Part shown: in pieces, positions 1 to 6,615 of the stretch
Position numbering within the stretch: the stretch's first letter is position 1
Layout of the letters: each line of letters begins with the position of its first letter
DNA from: CAKVLS01 sp045638465
GTDB lineage: Bacteria > Bacillota > Clostridia > Christensenellales > UBA1242
Length of the DNA stretch: 10,260 bases
Direction: 5' to 3'
Assembly (NCBI GenBank): GCA_045638465.1
Contig: JAZUBK010000038.1
Location: 1-10,260, forward strand
Notes under the pieces: model-generated
Told to the model about the DNA's origin: nothing
Database searches by the model: none
What the model saw: only the letters and a program-made list of their open reading frames with translations
Position numbers and translations under genes: made by a program

Positions 1-59
1 AGCAACTATTGCAACTCCTTGGCTCACAGAACGACATGGCTACGATCCGACTTGGAAAA

Positions 60-2792
60 ATGAAAAAAGATAAACAAAAGAAAAACATACCTTTTGCCGC
101 ACTTCGCAAAGGTATAGTAGGCGGACTTGTTGGACTTACAATGATTGCAGGTGGCGGTTTGCTTACTGGTTGCGGAAAAGACGGCGCACCTGGTGCTACT
201 GGTGCTCAAGGCCCAGCGGGTAGCGATGGTGCTACTTGGTATAGCGGTATAGCATATTCAAACGCTCAAGGCAAAGTAGGTGACTTTTTCTACGATACAG
301 ATGATTTCAAAATCTATCACAAAACCGCAAGTGGTTGGGAATTTTTGTCTTATATTAAAGGCGAAGATGGTGATGATGGTGACGATGGCGCTACTTGGTT
401 TTCTGGAACAGCAGTGTCAGGTTCTGGTGATAATATCATTGCAACTGTAGTAGATTCAAAAATCGGCGATATGTATTTCAATACTACAAATAATAGTGTT
501 TATAAATGTATCGGCGAAAATATTTGGAAATGGATATCAAATGTTCAAGGTGCAGCGGGAACTGCTGGTTCTTCTTGGCTTACAGGAACAACAGCTCCTA
601 CAGCAGAAACTGGTAAAGATGGTGACACATACCTAGATATTGTAACTAATTATGTCTATACCAAAACTAATGGTGTATGGACAAAAATTGGCGAATTGTC
701 AGGTGATAGAGATATTACTATCAACCAGCAAGTAAGTCCTTGGAGAGGAAAATCAGCAGTATTTGTTGGCGACAGCATAACTTTTGGTTCTGGTTGTGAT
801 GGAGATAGATACTGGGAAGTGTTGGAAGACGAAATTGGTTTTTCTTCAGTAACAGGTATGGGAGTAGGTGGCTCTTGCTGGAGTGTAAAGAGTGACTATG
901 GCACAGGCAATCAACCACTTATTAACAGATGGCAACAAATTCCAGAGGCAGATTTAATCCAAATCTTTATGGGAACAAATGACTATGGCCACGGAACACC
1001 TCTTGGTTCAATAGAAGACAATACAGATGTTTCTTTCTATGGTGCTATGAATGTGATTTTGACTGGTCTTCAAAAGAAATATCCAGAAAGCAGAATTGTA
1101 GTTTGTACACCTCTTCATAGATACGGAAGAAATGCAAGTGCAAATGTATTAACATATGATTATTTGCCACACCCAGTTACAGGCAAGACTTTGGGTGATT
1201 ATGTAGATGCAATGAAGGATGTTTGCGAAAGATTATCTATTCCTGTAGTTGACCTATTCAATATCAGCGGTCTAAACCCTACTATAGAAGAGGTTAGAAC
1301 AAAATATATGCCTGATGGTTTGCACCCTAACACAGAAGGTCACAAACTTATTGCAAATATTATGAAAAATCATCTAAATCTATATGCAACAAGTGAAAGC
1401 AAACCTGTAGTAACACCAAACTATGAATTTGAAATAGTACACGGAAATAAATTTTCTACAGATGCAGCAACTGCATCTAATAAAACTAGAGCAACATTAG
1501 CTAAAAATATCTACCTAGAAAAAGATTCTGTTATAAGCATTAAAAACACAGATGTTTATGCAGTTGCAGTATATGGACAAACTGGTGAAACAATAACAAC
1601 AGGTTCTTCTATTTCTGGTGGATTTAAAGACACTTATACAGTTACCGAAAGTGGCTATTATGGTTTTGTTCTTTCTAAAAAGGATAGTTCAGAATTTAAC
1701 TTTTCAACCGACAGTAAAGAATTCTATGATTATATAACAGTAACTACTCCTGTAGCTGATAATGAATTGGTTATTGGTAACCAATTTGGCACTGGAGCCA
1801 CACTTACTGATAATACAAGAGCTACTTTGGCAAAGAATATCTATATAGAATCCCCAATTACCATAAGCACAAAAGACAGTGCAAATTTTGAAGTTGCAGT
1901 ATATTCTCAAGCTGGAGAAACAATAACAGAAAGTTCTTCTATTTCTGGTGGTTATGTAGCTAGTTATCAAATTGCCGAACCAGGTTGGTATGGCTTTGTT
2001 TTAAAAAATGTTAATGGTGCATTTGATTTTAACTCAATGAGCAAGACATTTGATGATTATGTAACCTTTAATACCTTTGTTTCTGTCTCTCTTGACGGAA
2101 TTACTGTTGAAACAGGCTCAAAATATGGTAAAGGTTTTGAGTCTAACACAGCAAGAGCGTCTGGTAATATAAATATATATTTAAGAGCAGGTACCATCTT
2201 GAGTGTTAAAGATACTACTACATATTGTTTTGCTGTTTATAAACAAACTGGTAAAACAAACATAGCAAACGACACAACTTCACTAACAGATGGCTGGAAA
2301 GATATTACATATACAATCCAAGAAAATGGTTTTTATGGTATCGCTCTAAAAAGAATTGATGATGCTGCATTTAATTTTACAGGTGTTGATTCTACAACAC
2401 TATCTGATTATATTGATGCAAAAATTGATTCTTCATTAATTCCTGAATATTCAACACTAGATGGTGTTACTTTGGTGTCAGGAAATAAATATGATGCAAG
2501 TTACCTTGCAAATAATACAAGAGCAAGTGGAAATGTAAACCTATATCTTAAAGCTGGTACAGTTATTTCTTTGAAAGATTCTGGCTATTTATATGGGGTA
2601 TTTACTCAAGCATCAGAATCTGTTGCTGTAGATGGTTCAAATTGTATTCAAGTATGGACTGCAGAAGACTTTACAATAGATGCAGATGGTTGGTATGGTA
2701 TTGCATTTGCTCACAGCGACAAGTCAACAACCTTTGATTTTGCAACTGATAGTCTAAATGCTTCAGATTATATTGAACTTATAACAGAATAA
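60..2792 (+). CDS. Modular surface lipoprotein with SGNH/GDSL hydrolase domain and C-terminal repeats
   Basis: Predicted to be an exported, lipid-anchored esterase or acetyl-hydrolase acting on a surface or environmental glycan; the substrate is unknown. Counting from the ATG at 60, a Lys-rich n-region and a Gly/Leu-rich h-region lead to an LTGC lipobox with Cys38. Gly-X-Y triplets (about residues 39-56) and three small aromatic repeats follow. The SGNH domain (about 230-440) shows block I GDSIT (Ser239), block II GVGGS, block III GTND (Asn307) and block V DGLHPN (Asp419, His422), so the catalytic set is complete. The rest is four repeats of about 110 residues, probably binding or stalk modules. 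The start is uncertain: only a weak GGA precedes it, ATG at 36 and TTG at 9 are in frame, and the frame is open to the left edge. A terminator follows the stop. The SGNH assignment is firm; the substrate and the role of the repeats are inference. Confidence 0.88.
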   Translation: MKKDKQKKNIPFAALRKGIVGGLVGLTMIAGGGLLTGCGKDGAPGATGAQGPAGSDGATWYSGIAYSNAQGKVGDFFYDTDDFKIYHKTASGWEFLSYIKGEDGDDGDDGATWFSGTAVSGSGDNIIATVVDSKIGDMYFNTTNNSVYKCIGENIWKWISNVQGAAGTAGSSWLTGTTAPTAETGKDGDTYLDIVTNYVYTKTNGVWTKIGELSGDRDITINQQVSPWRGKSAVFVGDSITFGSGCDGDRYWEVLEDEIGFSSVTGMGVGGSCWSVKSDYGTGNQPLINRWQQIPEADLIQIFMGTNDYGHGTPLGSIEDNTDVSFYGAMNVILTGLQKKYPESRIVVCTPLHRYGRNASANVLTYDYLPHPVTGKTLGDYVDAMKDVCERLSIPVVDLFNISGLNPTIEEVRTKYMPDGLHPNTEGHKLIANIMKNHLNLYATSESKPVVTPNYEFEIVHGNKFSTDAATASNKTRATLAKNIYLEKDSVISIKNTDVYAVAVYGQTGETITTGSSISGGFKDTYTVTESGYYGFVLSKKDSSEFNFSTDSKEFYDYITVTTPVADNELVIGNQFGTGATLTDNTRATLAKNIYIESPITISTKDSANFEVAVYSQAGETITESSSISGGYVASYQIAEPGWYGFVLKNVNGAFDFNSMSKTFDDYVTFNTFVSVSLDGITVETGSKYGKGFESNTARASGNINIYLRAGTILSVKDTTTYCFAVYKQTGKTNIANDTTSLTDGWKDITYTIQENGFYGIALKRIDDAAFNFTGVDSTTLSDYIDAKIDSSLIPEYSTLDGVTLVSGNKYDASYLANNTRASGNVNLYLKAGTVISLKDSGYLYGVFTQASESVAVDGSNCIQVWTAEDFTIDADGWYGIAFAHSDKSTTFDFATDSLNASDYIELITE
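174..227 (+). repeat. Collagen-like Gly-X-Y run in the lipoprotein
   Basis: Six consecutive Gly-X-Y triplets start right after the lipidated cysteine. Shorter Gly-rich echoes (GEDGDDGDDG at about 361-389 and GAAGTAG at about 549-569) precede the second and third aromatic modules. Such runs occur in bacterial collagen-like surface and phage-tail-like proteins, where they form trimeric stalks. The runs here are too short to claim a stable triple helix, so a linker role is equally likely. Confidence 0.7.
231..710 (+). repeat. Three tandem aromatic modules in the lipoprotein N-terminus
   Basis: Three copies begin near 231, 390 and 570, about 53, 60 and 47 residues long. Each opens with an (A/S)(T/S)W-(Y/F/L)-(S/T)-G signature. 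Each then carries a GD-(F/M/T)-(F/Y) strand, a (I/V)Y-(H/K/T) segment and a W-(E/K/T) segment before the next Gly-rich linker. This 'GD.Y.....vY.k..g.W' pattern is common next to collagen-like linkers in Firmicute surface and phage-derived proteins. The modules are divergent at protein level and not obviously similar at DNA level. Confidence 0.65.
1428..2789 (+). repeat. Four C-terminal repeats of about 110 residues
   Basis: Copies span roughly 1428-1757, 1758-2087, 2091-2456 and 2457-2789. Shared landmarks are a G-(N/S)-(K/Q)-(F/Y) start, an N-(K)-TRA or N-TARA turn, an (I/L)YL or IYI strand, VAVY/FAVY, a G-(Y/W/F)-YG-(F/I) core and a final F-(N/D)-F....DY(I/V) strand. Copies 1 and 2 are offset by exactly 330 bases and stay similar at DNA level (1561-1622 against 1891-1952), which suggests a recent duplication. 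Copies 3 and 4 form a second, closer pair. The pattern suggests beta-sandwich modules for binding or spacing; I recognise no named family. Confidence 0.8.
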
Positions 2793-2801
2793 TAAACTAA
2801 T

Positions 2802-2832
2802 AAAAAGAGTGGATATAAAATCCACTCTTTTT
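2802..2832. terminator. Bidirectional intrinsic terminator between convergent genes
   Basis: A perfect 13-bp inverted repeat (2802-2814 with 2820-2832) has a five-base loop (ATAAA). It is flanked by an A-run on one side and a T-run on the other, so it works as a U-tailed terminator on both strands. It lies between the stop of the rightward lipoprotein gene (2792) and the stop of the leftward zinc-ribbon gene (2839). Confidence 0.92.
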
Positions 2833-2838
2833 TTATTG

Positions 2839-3738
2839 TTATTTAGCTAAATATTTCTTTTTGATTCTGCCGTGTTTTAACTCATACCCTCTAAGGTCGC
2901 CTTGTTCGATTAGTTCTTTTACGGTTTTTATAAGGTTTAGACTTCTAAATCTGTTGTGAGACTGATTTAGGTTGCTTTTTAGTTCTTCTATACCGATAAG
3001 ACGGAATCTTTTTATTTCTTTTTTTAGGGTCATTTTCTTTTCTATCTTTAGAGCAAGTAGTAGTGACATAAGCGCAAGAACTGCAAACAGTGATAGTCCG
3101 ATGATGTATGATAATTTTACATTGATAATAAATGTAACAATAAATACGATAATAGGCAGACAAATTGTTCCGTAGAATTTAAATTCTATAGGAAACCAAT
3201 TCTTTTTGTAATTTGCAGGTACTGATATGTTTTTGCCATATCTTTTCTTTTCAAAGGCAGTTAGTTTTTTGTCTATTTCTTCTTGCCAATCTTGATAGCC
3301 CTTGATAATAATTTGTCTTTCTTCGTCGGTTGCTAGGGTCATTGCTTTGTCTAGGTTGTCTTCGATTTCGTCTTCGTATGTGTCAGAAGAATCAAAGTTG
3401 TCTATATCCAATGTTTCTTTGTGGTGGGTCATATATACATTGGCAAGATACCACCAACCACGATAATCAGAAGGTGTGTCGTTGATTGCGTCGTTTAGCA
3501 CAGAAATGGCTTTTTTGTATTCTTTTAGTGATACAAAAGTTTTTGCTTTTTCTAAATATTCTTCAAAACTTGGTTTGTCATTTCCATAGACGGTTTTTAT
3601 TACATTTTGGTGCAAGTGTACTTGGTCTTCTTTGATTAGTTGTTTATGGCCACAGTGAGAGCAGATATAAGTGTCTTTTTCGCCCTCTACAGCCGAAAGT
3701 GTCGCTCCGCAAGTATCACACTTTAGAGATATTTTCAT
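2839..3738 (-). CDS. Zinc-ribbon, TPR-like and two-pass membrane protein
   Basis: A 299-residue protein of unknown function. An N-terminal zinc ribbon has CxxC pairs at residues 7-10 and 26-29. A helical TPR-like unit (about 58-93) and an acidic stretch (about 108-130) follow. Two hydrophobic segments (about 190-208 and 209-231) form a membrane hairpin, and the C-terminus is basic and probably cytoplasmic. Proteins joining a zinc ribbon, helical repeats and transmembrane segments are common in Firmicutes but mostly uncharacterised. The ATG at 3738 is chosen because AAGGAG lies five bases upstream of it; a GTG two codons earlier overlaps that ribosome binding site. The gene starts 32 bases after the stop of the IlvD-like gene and has no promoter of its own that I can see, so the two are probably co-transcribed. 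A membrane-anchoring or assembly role for its neighbour is only a guess. Confidence 0.85.
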   Translation of the reverse strand: MKISLKCDTCGATLSAVEGEKDTYICSHCGHKQLIKEDQVHLHQNVIKTVYGNDKPSFEEYLEKAKTFVSLKEYKKAISVLNDAINDTPSDYRGWWYLANVYMTHHKETLDIDNFDSSDTYEDEIEDNLDKAMTLATDEERQIIIKGYQDWQEEIDKKLTAFEKKRYGKNISVPANYKKNWFPIEFKFYGTICLPIIVFIVTFIINVKLSYIIGLSLFAVLALMSLLLALKIEKKMTLKKEIKRFRLIGIEELKSNLNQSHNRFRSLNLIKTVKELIEQGDLRGYELKHGRIKKKYLAK

Positions 3739-3770
3739 TGGCACTCCTTCAATAAATGTTTTTTGCTACA

Positions 3771-5339
3771 TTATTTGCTAAGTAATTTTAGATATTGTTT
3801 TACAAATTGTGGGTTTTGCACATGGTCTTTGACGTATTTTTTGTTTCTTTGTGTTAATTCTTTGCCAGTCAAATCTACGTTGATTTTGCCTTTTACAAAG
3901 TCGATTTCGACAGTATCGTCATCTTGCAAAACTCTAAGGTTTCCATCGTCACCGCATGGTAGAATATTTCCGATAACCATGGCTTTGGTGTCGTCTGGAA
4001 TATTGCCTTCGGTAAGAACAACAACAGAGTCAAGTAGTTCAAAAGCTTCCAAAGCTCTTACTGTTTGAGATGGAGTCCTGCCGCCATCAAAAGATTTGTA
4101 TTCGTTTTTGATAACGATAATTGTATTTGGCACAATAGCCTTTGACAAAACTGCATAACTTGCAGCGTCGTCGTTTTCAAACTTTTTAACTTTACCTTCA
4201 AATGTGGTCATATTTTGTACATTAAGAGCTTTGACAAAACCATAGCGCTCTGCGATATTTCCACGCATCTCTTTTAAAGAGTCTTTTGTGATAGGTGCAA
4301 AGCCGTCGTGTTTTTTTGTTTCTTTTAAAAGAGCGTTTAGGGTAGCACCAGTGTATGTTTTTACGCCATCATCAATAAGTTTGTCTGCGGCAAGGATTTT
4401 TAGAAGATTTGCAGTAGCGCCGTTGTCTACATAATCTTTCATATTATTTACTCCGCCATCAAATAGAGTAGGGACGTTCTTTTGCAGGGCTAGTGCCTTA
4501 TCAAATGTGATGTCGATATCAAGCTCTTTTGCTATCTCCAAAAGGTTTTCTAAGACGATAGTAGAGCCGCCTAAGGCGAAGTTTGTAACGATTGCATTGT
4601 TTATCGCTTTTTTATTTACGAGCTTTCTAGGGCTAAATCTGTCTTTTGTAAGGGTTGTGATAGTTTTGCCAACGGTTGTTGCAAGGTTTTCTCTAGCAAT
4701 TGTTGAGGCAAATGTTGTGCTATTACCAAGAATAGAAAGACCTAATGTTTCTAGCATAATAGAAAGGGTATTGGTGCTATTCATATTTGTGCCTTCACCA
4801 ACATATTCTATTTGCATAGATTCTTGCTCTTGAAGTTCAAAAGATGATACTTTGCCACGAGCAACTTTTCCTGCAAGGATAGTCAAATCTTTTAGGTTAT
4901 TTCCGTCACTGCAAATAGATGGACCTTCGCCAAAAACGATAGTAGGTAGGTTGTGTCTGATTGCAGCTTTTAACATACCCATTTTTGAAGATATGCCTTT
5001 TGCGATAATTACGATACCATCATAAGATTTTTCGGCTAAGATAAGTTCTACCATATTTGCAAGTTGGTCTTTGTATATATTGATAAGGTTATTTTCTGAT
5101 GTAAACTCTTTGTAATTGTCACAAATAGTAGGAAGAGTAATAATTTCAGTTTCGTAGCCGCTTTTCAAAATAGTATTTTGTACGTTGTATGCAAGTTTTA
5201 GGCCGTAGTTTCTTCCGCCAGAAAAATTGTCTGTTGAAACTAAAATACCAATTCTGTCGCCGTCTTCTTTTTTGCCAAGCATACGTTCTTTAGCTCTTTC
5301 TGCTACGTTTTCAATGCTCTTTGCCTTAAATTTAATCAT
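3771..5339 (-). CDS. IlvD/Edd-fold protein lacking Fe-S cysteines and catalytic serine
   Basis: 522 residues, somewhat shorter than the usual 550-620 of dihydroxy-acid dehydratases. Family landmarks are clear along the whole chain: an SxxN segment (35-38), DGIVIIA....GML.AA (107-126), NTLS...ETLGLS..GN (190-206), GGST (257-260), a VK...V segment near 369-374, and IVIKNE (408-413, matching IRYE). Aligned by eye to E. coli IlvD, the Cys of CDK is Gly115, its Asp is Ile116 and its Lys is Ser117. The second conserved Cys (CGSC) is Gly183, and the Ser of DGRFSGGT is Pro448. The only cysteines are 73, 143 and 462. It should therefore bind no [2Fe-2S] or [4Fe-4S] cluster and not dehydrate by the known mechanism. 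The frame is intact with a strong AAAGGAGA site, so it is not a decaying gene. It may be a pseudo-enzyme or have a new function; I am confident of the fold, not the role. Confidence 0.85.
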   Translation of the reverse strand: MIKFKAKSIENVAERAKERMLGKKEDGDRIGILVSTDNFSGGRNYGLKLAYNVQNTILKSGYETEIITLPTICDNYKEFTSENNLINIYKDQLANMVELILAEKSYDGIVIIAKGISSKMGMLKAAIRHNLPTIVFGEGPSICSDGNNLKDLTILAGKVARGKVSSFELQEQESMQIEYVGEGTNMNSTNTLSIMLETLGLSILGNSTTFASTIARENLATTVGKTITTLTKDRFSPRKLVNKKAINNAIVTNFALGGSTIVLENLLEIAKELDIDITFDKALALQKNVPTLFDGGVNNMKDYVDNGATANLLKILAADKLIDDGVKTYTGATLNALLKETKKHDGFAPITKDSLKEMRGNIAERYGFVKALNVQNMTTFEGKVKKFENDDAASYAVLSKAIVPNTIIVIKNEYKSFDGGRTPSQTVRALEAFELLDSVVVLTEGNIPDDTKAMVIGNILPCGDDGNLRVLQDDDTVEIDFVKGKINVDLTGKELTQRNKKYVKDHVQNPQFVKQYLKLLSK

Positions 5340-5357
5340 CGTGAAATCTCCTTTATC

Positions 5358-5392
5358 AAAAAACAGGTATAAAATATTTAATTTTACACCTG
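5358..5392 (-). terminator. Intrinsic terminator of the SRP RNA gene
   Basis: On the minus strand, a 12-bp stem (5392-5381 with 5375-5364, one G-T pair, five-base loop) is followed by six T residues (5363-5358). It lies about 13 bases past the 3' end of the SRP RNA and only 18 bases before the start codon of the IlvD-like gene, so it can also act as an attenuator of that gene. Confidence 0.88.
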
Positions 5393-5404
5393 CAAATTAT
5401 TTTA

Positions 5405-5674
5405 TTATGCTATGCAACTAATTTTGTCGACTGTGTCCAAACAGCTCTCTACTTGATAAACTCCATCAAAGCTACCTTATGGCACATCATTCGGTCTACT
5501 TAATGCTGCTGCGGTCAGGCTCTGACATGGTTCATAGGGAACAATTGCATAAGACCTTAATCTCAACATTTATGTAAGCATCTCTTATTTAAACACAATC
5601 GCCGAGAAAAGTATTCGACCCTGCTGTAGCGGATTGCAGGTATAGGGCACCGCTAGCTCCCCGTCTAGCATAGC
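5405..5674 (-). ncRNA. ffs: SRP RNA, Firmicutes large type (Alu and S domains)
   Basis: RNA scaffold of the signal recognition particle, which binds Ffh and pairs ribosomes making membrane or secreted proteins with FtsY. Read leftward, the 5' part carries the Alu-domain hallmark (GCTAGCGGTGCCCTATACC, a CAATCCGCTA block and AGCAGGG). The S domain has ACCATGTCAG and its partner AGCAGCATTAAG around the Ffh-binding symmetric loop. The ends pair: GCTATGC (5674-5668) with GCATAGC (5415-5409). The length of about 270 nt matches the Bacillus scRNA type. The apical loop reads UGAC rather than the usual GGAA. It has a near-consensus promoter and a terminator of its own. Exact ends are inferred to within a few bases. 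Confidence 0.93.
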
Positions 5675-5680
5675 AATATT

Positions 5681-5709
5681 ATTATAAACAAAAAAATCAT
5701 CTTTTGCAA
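5681..5709 (-). promoter_or_regulatory. Sigma-A-type promoter of the SRP RNA
   Basis: On the minus strand, a -35 box TTGCAA (5709-5704), a 17-base spacer and a perfect -10 box TATAAT (5686-5681) are present. The predicted start at G5674 is exactly the first base of the closing helix of the SRP RNA. Such a strong constitutive promoter fits a housekeeping RNA. Confidence 0.88.
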
Positions 5710-5711
5710 CA

Positions 5712-5744
5712 TTTATTTGATAATAATAAGTCTTTTATTTGATA
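5712..5744 (+). repeat. Pair of 11-base direct repeats in the divergent promoter region
   Basis: TTTATTTGATA occurs at 5712-5722 and again at 5734-5744. The offset is 22 bases, close to two helical turns, so a bound dimer would contact one DNA face. The copies sit between the SRP RNA promoter and the rightward promoter, the second overlapping its -35 box. An operator is possible; chance in A/T-rich DNA cannot be excluded. Confidence 0.4.
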
Positions 5745-5767
5745 TTTAGGTAAAAATATGTTAGTAT
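5739..5767 (+). promoter_or_regulatory. Candidate promoter for the HEPN-CBS gene
   Basis: TTGATA (5739-5744), a 17-base spacer and TAGTAT (5762-5767) with a TG at 5759-5760 make a plausible extended -10 promoter. A competing TATAAA at 5773-5778 lacks a good -35 box. The -35 box overlaps the second copy of an 11-base direct repeat. Confidence 0.45.
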
Positions 5768-5800
5768 TTTTATATAAAGTAAACAATATAGGAGTGATTT

Positions 5801-6580
5801 ATGCCAAAAACCCCTGCAGAAAGATTTATAGTAGCCTATAACGAAATAGATTATTCACTTCGTACAATCTATGGCTTTAAACGTAGCATTTCTTTTTCGG
5901 ATATGGTGCGTAAAGCTGTTACGCTAAACTCTGTAGTAAGAAAGTATGAGGAATCTTTGATTGACTATGGTAGACTTCGTAATTCTATCGTACACAAATC
6001 AAACCCAAACTACATTATAGCAGAGCCACATGATGATGTTGTACTAGAACTTGAAAAAATTGCTGCGCTTATCAGTACTCCTCCGACCGCACTAGAAAAA
6101 ATAGCAACAAGAGATGTTTTGTGCCTTGGTGGAAGTGCAACAGTAAGAGAAGTTTTAGAAAAAATCTACGAAACAGGATTTTTCAATATTCCGATTTATG
6201 AGGCAAATAGAATTATAGGCGTAGCCAATGGCCACGACCTAATTACAGAGCTTGGCCGTCAACTATCTAGCGGAACAGACATTAATGATTATGTAAACAA
6301 CACTAAGATAAAAGACGCTGTAGTAGATGTTTCGGTAGAGGGCAAATACTATAAGGTAGCCGATAGAGATTTGACTATTGAAAAAGCGCTAAACCTATTC
6401 TATATAGATAGAAAATTAAACGTAATTATCATTACACCAAATGGTGGTTATAACGAAAGACCAATAGGCATCATTACTACTGCCGACATACTAGATATGA
6501 ATGCAGTACTTGAAAACTATGAGGTAGATGCTGCAACCGTTGAAAACTTTGGCGGGGCAGAAGGAGCTGATATTGAATAA
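5801..6580 (+). CDS. HEPN-like domain fused to a CBS-domain pair
   Basis: 259 residues, soluble. The N-terminal part (about 1-90) is helical and carries RNSIVH at residues 60-65, matching the Rx4-6H motif of HEPN ribonucleases. The rest is two CBS motifs (about 95-155 and 165-235). The first has FFNIPIYE and IIGVANGHDL; the second has RKLNVIIITP and PIGIITTADILDM. CBS pairs bind adenine nucleotides such as AMP, ATP or SAM, so an adenine-nucleotide-gated RNase, or a sensor that has kept only the HEPN fold, is a reasonable inference. The start is supported by AGGAG six bases upstream. It is a single-gene unit: promoter in front, terminator behind, divergent from the SRP RNA. CBS identity is firm, HEPN is likely, and nuclease activity is unproven. 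Confidence 0.82.
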   Translation: MPKTPAERFIVAYNEIDYSLRTIYGFKRSISFSDMVRKAVTLNSVVRKYEESLIDYGRLRNSIVHKSNPNYIIAEPHDDVVLELEKIAALISTPPTALEKIATRDVLCLGGSATVREVLEKIYETGFFNIPIYEANRIIGVANGHDLITELGRQLSSGTDINDYVNNTKIKDAVVDVSVEGKYYKVADRDLTIEKALNLFYIDRKLNVIIITPNGGYNERPIGIITTADILDMNAVLENYEVDAATVENFGGAEGADIE

Positions 6581-6584
6581 AAAG

Positions 6585-6614
6585 ATAAGGGGCTGATGAG
6601 CTCCTTATTTTTTT
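6585..6614 (+). terminator. Intrinsic terminator after the HEPN-CBS gene
   Basis: A 10-bp stem (6585-6594 with 6599-6608, one G-T pair) and a GATG loop are followed by seven T residues, starting four bases after the stop codon. Confidence 0.9.
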
Positions 6615-6615
6615 G

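Noticed and set aside
3739..3744. GTG at 3744 as the start of the zinc-ribbon protein
   Set aside because: It overlaps the AAGGAG ribosome binding site, whereas the ATG two codons later has ideal spacing.
3763..4833. Plus-strand open frames (3763-4068 and 4507-4833) opposite the IlvD-like gene
   Set aside because: They lie fully antisense to a protein with full-length family similarity; their Ser/Phe-rich text is what a reversed coding strand gives.
5405..5680. Riboswitch or T-box leader upstream of the IlvD-like gene
   Set aside because: The region carries the full set of SRP RNA landmarks (Alu-domain block, CATGTCAG with AGCAGCATTAAG, closing helix) and its own promoter and terminator, which explains its structure better.
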